A stretch of DNA of 38,059 bases from a virus (IMGVR_UViG_3300025598_000085:1-38059), one strand, 5' to 3'; shown: positions 5,326-11,250, numbered from the stretch's first letter. The notes: a model not told the origin generated them from the sequence alone. Made by a program: numbers and translations.

Positions 5326-5585
5326 AAAAATACATGATAAGTGAATTGTGGGGCAGTTTATTTAATGATGACTTAGAATTTGAGGCAAAAAATAAACAAG
5401 ATGCAATCAAGCAATATCTAAAGAAAAAAGGTTTTGAGAATGTAAAAGTAGTTTATGATTCAATTAATAATCGTGTCTATTCTTCTGCCAGGGTAATTGC
5501 TGTTCAAGAGGGATGGTATGAAAAAGAAAAAAATACAACACATATTCAAGGCAATAGAGGATTTTATAAAATAGTGAGTATTTGA
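5322..5585 (+). CDS. Hypothetical early protein
   Basis: An 87-residue, mixed alpha/beta protein (MKKYMISELWGSLFNDDLEF, then DAIKQYLKKKGFENVKVVYD). It is coupled by a four-base overlap to the zinc-ribbon gene before it and ends about 80 bp before the next ATG. The gap holds a TTATCAACA box and a promoter. No family is recognised. Confidence 0.55.
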   Translation: MKKYMISELWGSLFNDDLEFEAKNKQDAIKQYLKKKGFENVKVVYDSINNRVYSSARVIAVQEGWYEKEKNTTHIQGNRGFYKIVSI

Positions 5586-5614
5586 CATATCATGTACTTT
5601 ATTACATTACAAAG

Positions 5615-5660
5615 TTATCAACAGTTTTCTTCTTGCAAAGATGAGTGCATGATATATACT
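5615..5660 (+). promoter_or_regulatory. Promoter with TTATCAACA box, leaderless for gene at 5667
   Basis: TTATCAACA (5615-5623), 9 bp, TTGCAA (5633-5638), 16-bp spacer, TATACT (5655-5660). The ATG at 5667 begins 6 bp after the -10. Confidence 0.65.
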
Positions 5661-5684
5661 AAAACCATGAACGAGCTAATCAAC
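5648..5684 (+). repeat. Promoter/start repeat, copy A
   Basis: The 13-mer CATGATATATACT (5648-5660) and the 12-mer GAGCTAATCAAC (5673-5684) recur at 7887-7899 and 7911-7922 with almost the same spacing (12 versus 11 bp). Here they form the -10 and the first codons of the gene at 5667. Confidence 0.75.
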
Positions 5685-5912
5685 GTTCTACAAACATTTA
5701 TGAAAGACATTTCACATGAAGTAGTAGACAACTACCAAGAACATGAATTGCACGGCAACAGTCCACGAGACTGGGAAAAGAACAAAGCAACATGTTCAAC
5801 CTGTTTCAAGAATTATCAACACCACAATGAATTTTTAATGCCATCAGCACAACGACACAGTTTTGAAATCCGAATGGCGGAAATAAACCTAGGTGGTAAT
5901 CCTGAATTTTAA
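5667..5912 (+). CDS. Small Cys/His protein
   Basis: The start at 5667 is chosen over the in-frame ATG at 5592 because a strong promoter (5633-5660) ends just before it. The 81-residue product (MNELINVLQTFMKDISHEVV) has TCSTCFKNYQHH, a possible half zinc knuckle with nearby His residues. It precedes the Erf gene by two genes, so it may belong to the recombination operon. Function is unknown. Confidence 0.6.
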   Translation: MNELINVLQTFMKDISHEVVDNYQEHELHGNSPRDWEKNKATCSTCFKNYQHHNEFLMPSAQRHSFEIRMAEINLGGNPEF

Positions 5913-5916
5913 TTAT

Positions 5917-6069
5917 ATGAATAAACAACAAGCATTAGACTTTGTGAACATTGCCCTGAAAAAGATGTTAGATAAGCAAGATGAAGGTTTAATAATTTCT
6001 GAAACAATTATGACAGAGATTTTTAATGAGATGATAGATGAATTATCAGAAACTAAAGAAGTAGAATAA
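5917..6069 (+). CDS. 50-residue acidic helical protein
   Basis: From ATG 5917: MNKQQALDFVNIALKKMLDK followed by an acidic helical tail ending in KEVE. It sits 4 bp after one gene and 2 bp before erf, with the TTATATG start context typical of this genome. No family is recognised; its position in the recombination operon is the only clue. Confidence 0.5.
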   Translation: MNKQQALDFVNIALKKMLDKQDEGLIISETIMTEIFNEMIDELSETKEVE

Positions 6070-6071
6070 TT

Positions 6072-6518
6072 ATGAAAGAAATCGCAAAAGCATTATCAGT
6101 ATTCCATGAAGAAATGGGTACTGTACAGAAAGACGCAAACAATCCATTTTTCAAATCAAAGTACGCACCACTAGAAACAATCTTGCCAGCCATTAAAGAA
6201 CCTTTGAAGAAAGCAGGTTTGGTATTTACACAAGCACCAAGTCACCTACATTCATTCGAGGGTACAATGGTGCACATTGTTCCAGCATTAAAAACAACAA
6301 TTATTCACATTGAAAGCGGAGAAAAAATAGAAGAAACCACACAACTTCTTCTAGTAAAACAAGACCCACAAGGACAAGGTAGTGCAATCACTTACATGAG
6401 ACGCTACATGCTTGTATCAATGCTTGGACTAAACTGTGATGAAGATGATGACGGAAACAAAGCAAGTGGAAAGAAAGATTATTCAAAAGTAACTAATGAA
6501 GATATTAACTTCGATTAA
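6072..6518 (+). CDS. erf: Erf-family single-strand annealing protein
   Basis: The 148-residue protein has the diagnostic Erf features: FHEEMGTVQKDANNPFFKSK, YAPLETILPAIKEPLKKAGL and, after a beta region, GSAITYMRRYMLVSMLGL followed by an acidic tail (NCDEDDDGNKASG). Erf proteins form rings that anneal complementary single strands during phage recombination and genome circularisation. That fits a genome assembled as a circle. It is encoded with a small basic gene 3 bp downstream and with ninG in the same early region. Confidence 0.9.
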   Translation: MKEIAKALSVFHEEMGTVQKDANNPFFKSKYAPLETILPAIKEPLKKAGLVFTQAPSHLHSFEGTMVHIVPALKTTIIHIESGEKIEETTQLLLVKQDPQGQGSAITYMRRYMLVSMLGLNCDEDDDGNKASGKKDYSKVTNEDINFD

Positions 6519-6521
6519 CAT

Positions 6522-6770
6522 ATGGCAGAAAACATTTTTGCAGACGGAATTTCATTTAAGAAACCACGAGAAGGAGCACCAGAATTTATTAAAGGTTCTA
6601 TCTCAATCCTAGTAGACAAATTAATTCCTTTCTTGAAACAACATCAAGACGAGAACGGTTGGGTCAATTTAGATTTAAAAAGAAGCAAGGAAAAAGGCAC
6701 GCTTTATCTATCCTTGAACACTTACAAAAAGCCTCCCGTAATTTCTCCTAACGATACACCTTTTGATTAG
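6522..6770 (+). CDS. Conserved-looking small protein next to Erf
   Basis: The 82-residue protein begins MAENIFADGISFKKPREGAP and continues with FIKGSISILVDKLIPFLKQH and GWVNLDLKRSKEKGTLYLSL. The alternating beta pattern and position just after erf recall small OB-like or single-strand-binding accessory proteins, but no family is certain. It ends one base before the next ATG. The start is the only ATG near the operon spacing. Confidence 0.6.
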   Translation: MAENIFADGISFKKPREGAPEFIKGSISILVDKLIPFLKQHQDENGWVNLDLKRSKEKGTLYLSLNTYKKPPVISPNDTPFD

Positions 6771-6771
6771 T

Positions 6772-7104
6772 ATGAAACAGGTGAAAAAACGCACCGAAAA
6801 ACAAAACAGAAGTTTCCACAAAGGCTTTACTGATATTAGTAACATCCTTATAGAAAACGGAGTTTCACTTAACGCAGTAATTAAAAACCTAGAAATCCGC
6901 CCTACACCAGAATCAGTCAAAGAAATCTATAAGGCAATAGCATACTCAAAATACGGTGTTAAAAGCACTACAGAGCTTACTACAAGCCAAATAGACCCTG
7001 TATGGGAGGATTTAATCAAGGCTATATCAATAGCAACAGGCGTTTATATAGTTTTCCCTAGTGAAGAAAACAGAGAAGCATATATTAACAGTTTAGATAA
7101 TTAA
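6772..7104 (+). CDS. NinB-like phage recombination-region protein
   Basis: The ATG at 6772 gives 110 residues. KKRTEKQNRSFHKGFTDIS, RPTPESVKEIYKAIAYSKYG and the block KSTTELTTSQIDPVWEDL match a widespread phage family usually found in recombination modules and sometimes compared with NinB/Orf. The conserved KQNR near the N-terminus and the VYIVFPS ending support this. The product may load recombinases or bind single strands together with Erf and NinG. The family link is from memory, so the functional name is tentative. Confidence 0.6.
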   Translation: MKQVKKRTEKQNRSFHKGFTDISNILIENGVSLNAVIKNLEIRPTPESVKEIYKAIAYSKYGVKSTTELTTSQIDPVWEDLIKAISIATGVYIVFPSEENREAYINSLDN

Positions 7105-7108
7105 AATT

Positions 7109-7291
7109 ATGGAATCACCATTTGTTTTTGGAAATAAAACAGTAAATGTAAATTGTGAACGACATGGAAACAATCTTCCAAGTTTGGAATATTCAGTACA
7201 CGATAATGTATTCATCAGAGTATGTTTCATGTGTTACGCAGAAAAACAGACACAGGGATTAGTAAATCACGCAAAAAATACTACCAACTAA
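7109..7291 (+). CDS. 60-residue Cys/His protein
   Basis: MESPFVFGNKTVNVNCERHG opens the protein; later VCFMCYAEKQTQGL gives a Cys-x2-Cys pair and NCERH a Cys/His pair, together a likely zinc site. It follows the NinB-like gene by 4 bp with the AATTATG start context. It ends just before a strongly structured RNA region (7301-7412). Function is unknown. Confidence 0.5.
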   Translation: MESPFVFGNKTVNVNCERHGNNLPSLEYSVHDNVFIRVCFMCYAEKQTQGLVNHAKNTTN

Positions 7292-7300
7292 CGACACTTC

Positions 7301-7412
7301 CTGTGTCCAACACTGGACTAGTAATAGAGCAAGCTGAATGGCACGCAAAGCAGTTTCATCCGAAACGAAAGGCGACCCTTTGGTACTCTATCAAGTCTAG
7401 TGTTGGGCATGG
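7301..7412 (+). ncRNA. Structured RNA with a roughly 25-bp closing helix
   Basis: Bases 7301-7319 pair with 7394-7412 without interruption (19 bp, several G-U pairs; core CCAACACT with AGTGTTGG). After a small internal loop ATAGAG (7324-7329) pairs with CTCTAT (7386-7391). The 56-base terminal region holds GTTTC/GAAAC with a 4-base loop and AAAGG/CCTTT. The element lies exactly in the gap between two genes and is not convincingly coding. An imperfect helix of this length with G-U pairs is a strong sign of selection for RNA structure. No known class is recognised. No separate promoter or terminator was seen, so it may be processed from the operon mRNA. Confidence 0.65.
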
Positions 7413-7422
7413 GAACAACAAT

Positions 7423-7701
7423 ATGCAACTGCGTACAATCAAACTCAGAAAACTAAAAAACCAACTAGACACAACACTTAAACAAATCCCCCAAGCAAAC
7501 CAAGTAGAATACCGCTACAGAACACTAAGAAAAACACTACAAGAAATCTACCCTAACCTTATAGGTAACACATCTAAAGAAACCATGCTTGAATTTCTAC
7601 AGGACGCAGTTTATTTAGATAGATTGTTACGCAGAAAAACAACAGGCAAACAAACAACTTTAAAAAGTAAACTGGCAAAAGACTTTGTTAAACATTTATG
7701 A
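7423..7701 (+). CDS. Hypothetical basic helical protein
   Basis: The ATG at 7423 is chosen because the frame upstream runs through the structured RNA and overlaps the previous gene. The 92-residue product is basic and helical (MQLRTIKLRKLKNQLDTTLK), with EFLQDAVYLDRLLRRKT in the second half, a pattern seen in short phage early proteins. The stop overlaps the next ATG by four bases. Function is unknown. Confidence 0.55.
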   Translation: MQLRTIKLRKLKNQLDTTLKQIPQANQVEYRYRTLRKTLQEIYPNLIGNTSKETMLEFLQDAVYLDRLLRRKTTGKQTTLKSKLAKDFVKHL

Positions 7702-7868
7702 ATAAACGCTCCAAGTACAACAAAGGAAAACAAAAGTGTATTTACATAAACCCCATAAACCAAGAAAGACTGCAACCACTCCTTATGGGAAAAAGCCTTG
7801 GTAAAGAGTTAGTAAAAACATACCTAGAGAAACATGGCTTAGAATATTATGAGGCTGTGGATAAGTAG
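7698..7868 (+). CDS. 56-residue basic protein
   Basis: From ATG 7698 (ATGA overlap with the previous stop): MNKRSKYNKGKQKCIYINPI, then GKSLGKELVKTYLEKHGLEY. It is a small basic protein whose C-terminal codons (VDK) overlap an inverted TTATCCACA box at 7856-7864. No family is recognised. Confidence 0.5.
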   Translation: MNKRSKYNKGKQKCIYINPINQERLQPLLMGKSLGKELVKTYLEKHGLEYYEAVDK

Positions 7869-7899
7869 GGATTGTATCCTACTGTACATGATATATACT
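7856..7899 (+). promoter_or_regulatory. Promoter with inverted TTATCCACA box
   Basis: TGTGGATAA (7856-7864, the reverse complement of TTATCCACA), 7 bp, TTGTAT (7872-7877), 16-bp spacer, TATACT (7894-7899). The RNA start near 7906 is followed by hairpin AACAAG/CTTGTT (7906-7927), so the gene at 7952 has a leader of about 45 nt. Confidence 0.6.
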
Positions 7900-7922
7900 A
7901 TTAACAACAAGAGCTAATCAAC
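7887..7922 (+). repeat. Promoter/start repeat, copy B
   Basis: CATGATATATACT (7887-7899) and GAGCTAATCAAC (7911-7922) repeat 5648-5684. Here the ATG equivalent is lost and the second block lies in a leader hairpin. Confidence 0.75.
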
Positions 7923-7951
7923 TTGTTATAAATATAAATTCAAAATAATCT

Positions 7952-8380
7952 ATGACATACGAACTTGCTAAGAAATTGAAGGATGCGGGGTTTCCCCAAA
8001 CTTATCTTAAATCAGATCCAGTAATGGACTTTGCTTATTACGACAAGACTCAAAAACTGCATTTATTGCACACTGACAACGATACGGGTTGGTGGATCGG
8101 AAATGAATATGGGGAATATGCCGATCTGAATGAGGAGTATGTCATCGCGAATTTCACAAAGTGTCCGACCCTTTCAGAACTCATTGAAGCGTGCGGAAAT
8201 GAATTTGACTCACTCACTCGTGATACTGAAGTAAATTTAACGACAGGCGAAGAAAAAACTATTTGGAAAGCTAAACCAGAAAATGCAATACCATCTAACC
8301 TTGGAGCGATAAGTTGTTTTATTGGATACACCGCAGATGAAGCTGTCGCCCATTTATGGCTAGCATTAGATGAAAAATAA
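7952..8380 (+). CDS. Conserved phage protein of unknown function
   Basis: The 142-residue protein starts MTYELAKKLKDAGFPQ, has TLSELIEACGNEFDSL in the middle and ends with YTADEAVAHLWLALDEK. This combination is, from memory, common in phage and prophage genes of unknown role. The aromatic-rich segment WWIGNEYGEYADLNEEY resembles a small beta-sheet. It has its own promoter (7872-7899) and a 45-nt leader, so it may be regulated apart from the genes before it. Confidence 0.65.
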   Translation: MTYELAKKLKDAGFPQTYLKSDPVMDFAYYDKTQKLHLLHTDNDTGWWIGNEYGEYADLNEEYVIANFTKCPTLSELIEACGNEFDSLTRDTEVNLTTGEEKTIWKAKPENAIPSNLGAISCFIGYTADEAVAHLWLALDEK

Positions 8381-8383
8381 TTT

Positions 8384-8659
8384 ATGACTAAAAAATTAAA
8401 CCCCTACGGAGACTTTGAACCCAAACTATCCTACGATAGTAAACCAAAACGAGAACTAAAAAAGAGACTGTGGCGACTCTTTTATCTTATCATCATAGCT
8501 CTCTTACTAGGATTTGCAGTACATCGTCTTCACGCAGAAGCATCATGTGTAGTATCTCCTAGTCATGGATACTATGTGAGAGACATTTGCCCGCCAAATA
8601 ATTCATGTTGCGAATTACTAACCCCTAAAATGGTTGATGGACATATTCAACTTAACTAA
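8384..8659 (+). CDS. Membrane-anchored small protein
   Basis: The 91-residue protein has a basic N-terminal tail (KPKRELKKRLWR), one hydrophobic segment at about residues 32-47 (LFYLIIIALLLGFAVH) and a Cys-bearing C-terminal part (SCVVSPSHGYY, CPPNNSCC). By the positive-inside rule the C-terminal part would face outward, where four Cys could form disulfides. It may be a superinfection-exclusion or envelope protein; this is inference from topology only. Confidence 0.55.
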   Translation: MTKKLNPYGDFEPKLSYDSKPKRELKKRLWRLFYLIIIALLLGFAVHRLHAEASCVVSPSHGYYVRDICPPNNSCCELLTPKMVDGHIQLN

Positions 8660-8660
8660 T

Positions 8661-8864
8661 ATGAAAAGAACATTTGCAGAAGAAAGAAAACAAGTGGAGG
8701 CACAGCATCAGGAGGAGATGCCCGAATACAACTTTGCCCAGTTACGATTATTAATTCATGCCCTAGAAATGCTTGATACTTCGGAATATGATTTAGGCTA
8801 CACAGAAACATACCGATACCTTATCGAACGATTTAGAAAGCAATTAAAACAATATGAATGTTGA
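8661..8864 (+). CDS. 67-residue helical protein
   Basis: The ATG at 8661 (TAATATG context, just after the previous stop) is preferred over an in-frame ATG at 8634 inside that gene. The product (MKRTFAEERKQVEAQHQEEM) is helical and charged, ending in RKQLKQYEC, and overlaps the next gene by 11 bp. No family is recognised. Confidence 0.55.
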   Translation: MKRTFAEERKQVEAQHQEEMPEYNFAQLRLLIHALEMLDTSEYDLGYTETYRYLIERFRKQLKQYEC

Positions 8865-9078
8865 TAAATACTTTGAAAATAAAACATATACCGCAAAAGA
8901 AGTTTTTGAAACTATTGATAAGATAAAATCCGAGCACAACAACCAACTTGAAGAGATAGCACAGAAGATGCACGAAACAATTGCCTTATATGGCAAAAAT
9001 GACTTCACGTTAGAGGCAGAAATTATCCGACACCTCGAAAACATCGTACGAGGTTATAAAGAAAAAACACATGAATAA
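8854..9078 (+). CDS. 74-residue helical protein
   Basis: MNVDKYFENKTYTAKEVFET followed by a coiled-coil-like stretch (KIKSEHNNQLEEIAQKM). It overlaps its neighbours by 11 and 8 bp, which suggests translational coupling in this small-gene operon. Function is unknown. Confidence 0.55.
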   Translation: MNVDKYFENKTYTAKEVFETIDKIKSEHNNQLEEIAQKMHETIALYGKNDFTLEAEIIRHLENIVRGYKEKTHE

Positions 9079-9253
9079 AAACATTTGTACAGGATGCGGT
9101 AAAGAGTTTAATTTCATTCTTCCTGTTGGAATTTGCTCAAACTGTTTAGATTATGAGAGACATCACAAAAAAATCGCACGTTTGATTAGTAATGAAAAGA
9201 AAAACATTGGATTTGAAGTTGGGCAAGAAAAGCCAGATTTGGTCGATGTTTGA
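9071..9253 (+). CDS. 60-residue zinc-finger protein
   Basis: MNKNICTGCGKEFNFILPVG then ICSNCLDYERHHKKI gives two Cys-x2-Cys knuckles 15 residues apart, a compact zinc ribbon. The stop codon overlaps the TTG that opens the HNH-AP2 frame at 9250, so the C-terminus may have been replaced when the HNH gene inserted. Nucleic-acid binding is likely; the target is unknown. Confidence 0.55.
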   Translation: MNKNICTGCGKEFNFILPVGICSNCLDYERHHKKIARLISNEKKNIGFEVGQEKPDLVDV

Positions 9254-9576
9254 TTGCAGAAACATATATTCCAAATCCAAATAATTTTACTCGAGTAGAC
9301 CATATAAATTGCGATGCTTCTGATAATAGGATTGAAAATATTAGATGGTGTAATCTGCAAGGAAATAATGCAAACAAACCTAAAAGAAAAGGAAATTGGT
9401 CATCAAAGTACAAGGGCGTATCTTGGGATAAATTACAAAAAAAATGGGCTGTACATACTTCCCTTTATCATAAATCAAAGACGGAGGGTCGTTTCGACAA
9501 TGAAATCGAAGCCGCGAAATACTATGATAAACGAGCAAAAGAACTCTACGGAGAATTTGCACACACAAACTTTTAA
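9250..9576 (+). pseudogene. 5'-truncated HNH homing endonuclease with AP2 domain
   Basis: The frame reads LIAETYIPNPNNF, VDHINCDASDNRIENIRW, the core of an HNH_3 domain, then SSKYKGVSWDKLQKKWAVH to GEFAHTNF, a complete AP2-type DNA-binding domain. Intact members have a longer N-terminus with a NUMOD4 or similar region and an HR pair before LIAETY; here the frame is open only from 9217 and has no ATG before the core, just a TTG at 9250. It may be a degraded free-standing homing endonuclease, or a short form translated by coupling from the zinc-finger gene. Confidence 0.7.
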
Positions 9577-9602
9577 CAGGCACTTCTAACCTTTAATGTA
9601 TT

Positions 9603-9923
9603 ATGAAAAGACTCATCGAAATAACAGAATATGAACACAAGGGAATTACTGTAACAGTAAAAATTGACCATCTAAATCATTGCGTATCTCTTGTAGAACG
9701 AGTAATAGGTGGTTTTGAAAACAAACACTGGGTATTTGCAGAACGTGGACTTGAATACATGAAATCATGGCAAAATATCTTGGATGCTATAAAATTTGCA
9801 ATTGATGAGGCAACAAAACTGTTAGAACATGATTTGGCAGAAAGTAGTAAATTCAAAGAACAACAAATTCAAAATTTTCACGCACCTAGCTTGCCAAGTA
9901 TTCGTCCTAAGAAGAAAAAATGA
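9603..9923 (+). CDS. Hypothetical phage early protein
   Basis: The 106-residue protein begins with beta strands (MKRLIEITEYEHKGITVTVK), continues with ISLVERV-type strands and a helical part (SWQNILDAIKFAIDEATKLL), and ends in a basic tail (SIRPKKKK). This resembles small conserved early proteins of several phages, but no function is known. It overlaps the next ATG by four bases. Confidence 0.55.
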   Translation: MKRLIEITEYEHKGITVTVKIDHLNHCVSLVERVIGGFENKHWVFAERGLEYMKSWQNILDAIKFAIDEATKLLEHDLAESSKFKEQQIQNFHAPSLPSIRPKKKK

Positions 9924-10066
9924 AGCTACTCACCAAACTTATCCTAATGCCTATAGTATTCATCATTTACGATAAAGATAATAAGTACGATAAAGTAAAA
10001 ATGGGATGGATTGGAGATTTTAAAACTGATTATTGGATAAATCACCCATTAAAAGAATTTCATTAA
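9920..10066 (+). CDS. 48-residue hydrophobic-start protein
   Basis: From ATG 9920 (ATGA overlap): MKLLTKLILMPIVFIIYDKD, then YDKVKMGWIGDFKTDYW. The first 17 residues could be a short membrane anchor or signal-like segment. The coupling supports translation; function is unknown. Confidence 0.45.
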   Translation: MKLLTKLILMPIVFIIYDKDNKYDKVKMGWIGDFKTDYWINHPLKEFH

Positions 10067-10074
10067 ATAGTAAG

Positions 10075-10104
10075 TTGGAAAAATATTTGTAATTAGTGTA
10101 TAAT
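10075..10104 (+). promoter_or_regulatory. Promoter before gene at 10114
   Basis: TTGGAA (10075-10080), an 18-bp spacer and TATAAT (10099-10104) preceded by TG. The ATG at 10114 is 9 bp after the -10, so the leader would be about 2 nt. No TTATCCACA box is adjacent. Confidence 0.55.
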
Positions 10105-10113
10105 TAAAAGAAA

Positions 10114-10323
10114 ATGCAACCAAAAACACTTTTCTTCTGCAAAACTTGTCAGGAAAATCGCTATGGTGAAGTTGTACAACAAGCCACTACCTACGGACAA
10201 TCTCTTGTGAGAGTAATCGTATGTGCCACTTGTAACAAAACAACCATTGAAAATCTTCCTAAACACCTATCTGAAAACCATCACAACAGAAAGCACGGCG
10301 ACGTTGAAAACGACCAGTCTTAA
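10114..10323 (+). CDS. Small zinc-ribbon protein
   Basis: The 69-residue protein (MQPKTLFFCKTCQENRYGEV) has FCKTCQ and VCATCNKTTIENLPKHLSEN, two Cys-x2-Cys knuckles spaced like a classical zinc ribbon, plus His residues near the C-terminus (ENHHNRKHGD). It is a one-gene unit between its own promoter (10075-10104) and a terminator (10322-10354), so it is expressed independently. A transcription regulator is plausible. Confidence 0.6.
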   Translation: MQPKTLFFCKTCQENRYGEVVQQATTYGQSLVRVIVCATCNKTTIENLPKHLSENHHNRKHGDVENDQS

Positions 10324-10354
10324 CCACTTAATAATTAGGTGGTTTTTCTTTTTT
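10322..10354 (+). terminator. Rho-independent terminator
   Basis: AACCACTTA (10322-10330) pairs with TAGGTGGTT (10336-10344) around a 5-base loop, followed by TTTCTTTTTT. Confidence 0.8.
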
Positions 10355-10358
10355 ATGG

Positions 10359-10364
10359 TAAAAT
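10359..10364 (+). promoter_or_regulatory. Extended -10 (TGG TAAAAT), leaderless for gene at 10371
   Basis: TAAAAT preceded by TGG ends 6 bp before the ATG at 10371, directly after the terminator's T-run. Confidence 0.5.
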
Positions 10365-10370
10365 ATAAGC

Positions 10371-10949
10371 ATGATATTACTATCAAGCCACATAGATAGG
10401 GTATACTCAAACTTTGACTTATCTTTCAGAGATGGAAAGCACACAGGACTCCTTGATAACTTTTTAGGTGTACTTGTAACATACTTGGTATTTTACGATG
10501 ACCCCAACATGGCAATACTTGAAAGAGAAAACAAAGTTAGAATCTTCCACAACACAAGCGAAGAATGGGGCAGTATAGGAGGACTACCCAAATTAAATAA
10601 AAACGACATCGCTCTTGTGATAGATGTAGCAAGTGGTGCACAATACAACGGAATAGACTTCTCTTTGGAAAACATAAGTGGATTTACAGACGAAGAAATA
10701 CAAGACCTTAAGGAATCGCTTGAATGGGAAGGTTTTAATGTGTTAGTGAAGAAATACGATGCCACTCCAGAAGACGAAGACGAGGCATGGTATTGGATTA
10801 AAAAGAAACGCAAAACACTTTCTTTCATTATTCCAATAGACCAACCAACCAAAGATATAGGTTGGCACTCCCAGTCATGCTCAGTAAACTCTTACAGGGT
10901 TCAGAGAGCCAAACAGGGACTTAAAAGAACGCTTAACTACTTGCTTTAA
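10371..10949 (+). CDS. Minimal M20/M42-like metallopeptidase fold protein
   Basis: The 192-residue protein keeps, in order, the metal-site pattern of co-catalytic zinc aminopeptidases: SSHIDRV (H7, D9), GLLDNFLG (D29), SEEWGSIGG (E64, E65), ALVIDVASG (D85) and GWHSQSCSVNSY (H166). M20, M28 and M42 enzymes use just such H-x-D, D, EE, D, H residues to bind two metals. The usual chain is 300 residues or more with a lid or dimerisation domain; here only the core seems present. It may trim peptides or amides, possibly from peptidoglycan. No signal peptide is seen. It is probably leaderless. Confidence 0.6.
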   Translation: MILLSSHIDRVYSNFDLSFRDGKHTGLLDNFLGVLVTYLVFYDDPNMAILERENKVRIFHNTSEEWGSIGGLPKLNKNDIALVIDVASGAQYNGIDFSLENISGFTDEEIQDLKESLEWEGFNVLVKKYDATPEDEDEAWYWIKKKRKTLSFIIPIDQPTKDIGWHSQSCSVNSYRVQRAKQGLKRTLNYLL

Positions 10950-10950
10950 T

Positions 10951-11166
10951 ATGTCAAATCGTAGTATAATTAAGGGTATACATTACAAGCGAGGTGCATT
11001 AAAACGCTCGCTCGGTGTACAAGAACACGGGCAACTAAAGCCTGGAACTTTAATCACTAAATTAAACCAAACCAACTATGTCAGGAGTATCACGTCTAAT
11101 CCAGTCAAAACTAGTAGCGCAGGGAAAGACAGGGAAAGTGTCGAGCGATTTATCAATGGATTATAA
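10951..11166 (+). CDS. 71-residue basic protein
   Basis: MSNRSIIKGIHYKRGALKRS then LGVQEHGQLKPGTLITKL. The KGALKRSLGV motif resembles small basic phage proteins placed before terminase genes. The last 30 codons overlap another frame (from 11078) that looks at least as protein-like, so either the genes overlap or a frameshift separates them. It starts one base after the previous stop (TAATATG). Confidence 0.45.
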   Translation: MSNRSIIKGIHYKRGALKRSLGVQEHGQLKPGTLITKLNQTNYVRSITSNPVKTSSAGKDRESVERFINGL

Positions 11167-11248
11167 CAAAGAGGCACAATCAACAAAGACTGTATCCTTT
11201 GGAGTAAACAAAATGGTCGGAAAGCAAGTTAATAACATGAAAAAATAA
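11078..11248 (+). CDS. 56-residue protein overlapping 10951-11166
   Basis: The +1 frame from ATG 11078 reads MSGVSRLIQSKLVAQGKTGK and continues KEAQSTKTVSFGVNKMVGKQ. It overlaps the preceding gene by 89 bp and ends 2 bp before the Lys-rich gene at 11251. The composition (Ser, Lys, Val, Gly) resembles small virion-associated proteins. Either frame alone or both may be used. Confidence 0.45.
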   Translation: MSGVSRLIQSKLVAQGKTGKVSSDLSMDYNKEAQSTKTVSFGVNKMVGKQVNNMKK

Positions 11249-11250
11249 CT

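Noticed and set aside
5592-5666. Start of the 5667 gene at 5592
   Set aside because: The box, -35 and -10 of a strong promoter lie inside this extension and the ATG at 5667 has leaderless spacing.
7330-7385. GGCACGCAAAGC resembles part of the c-di-GMP-I riboswitch
   Set aside because: The paired hairpin before it, the GNRA/receptor contacts and the downstream GGUUACC-type part are missing, so the match is short and probably chance.
7222-7422. Upstream extension of the 92-residue gene to 7222
   Set aside because: It would overlap the previous gene by 70 bp and run through the structured RNA; the ATG at 7423 fits spacing and start context.
10493-10852. Long minus-strand open frame opposite the peptidase-like gene
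   Set aside because: It mirrors the + strand coding frame, has Ser-rich low-information sequence and no promoter or neighbours on the minus strand.
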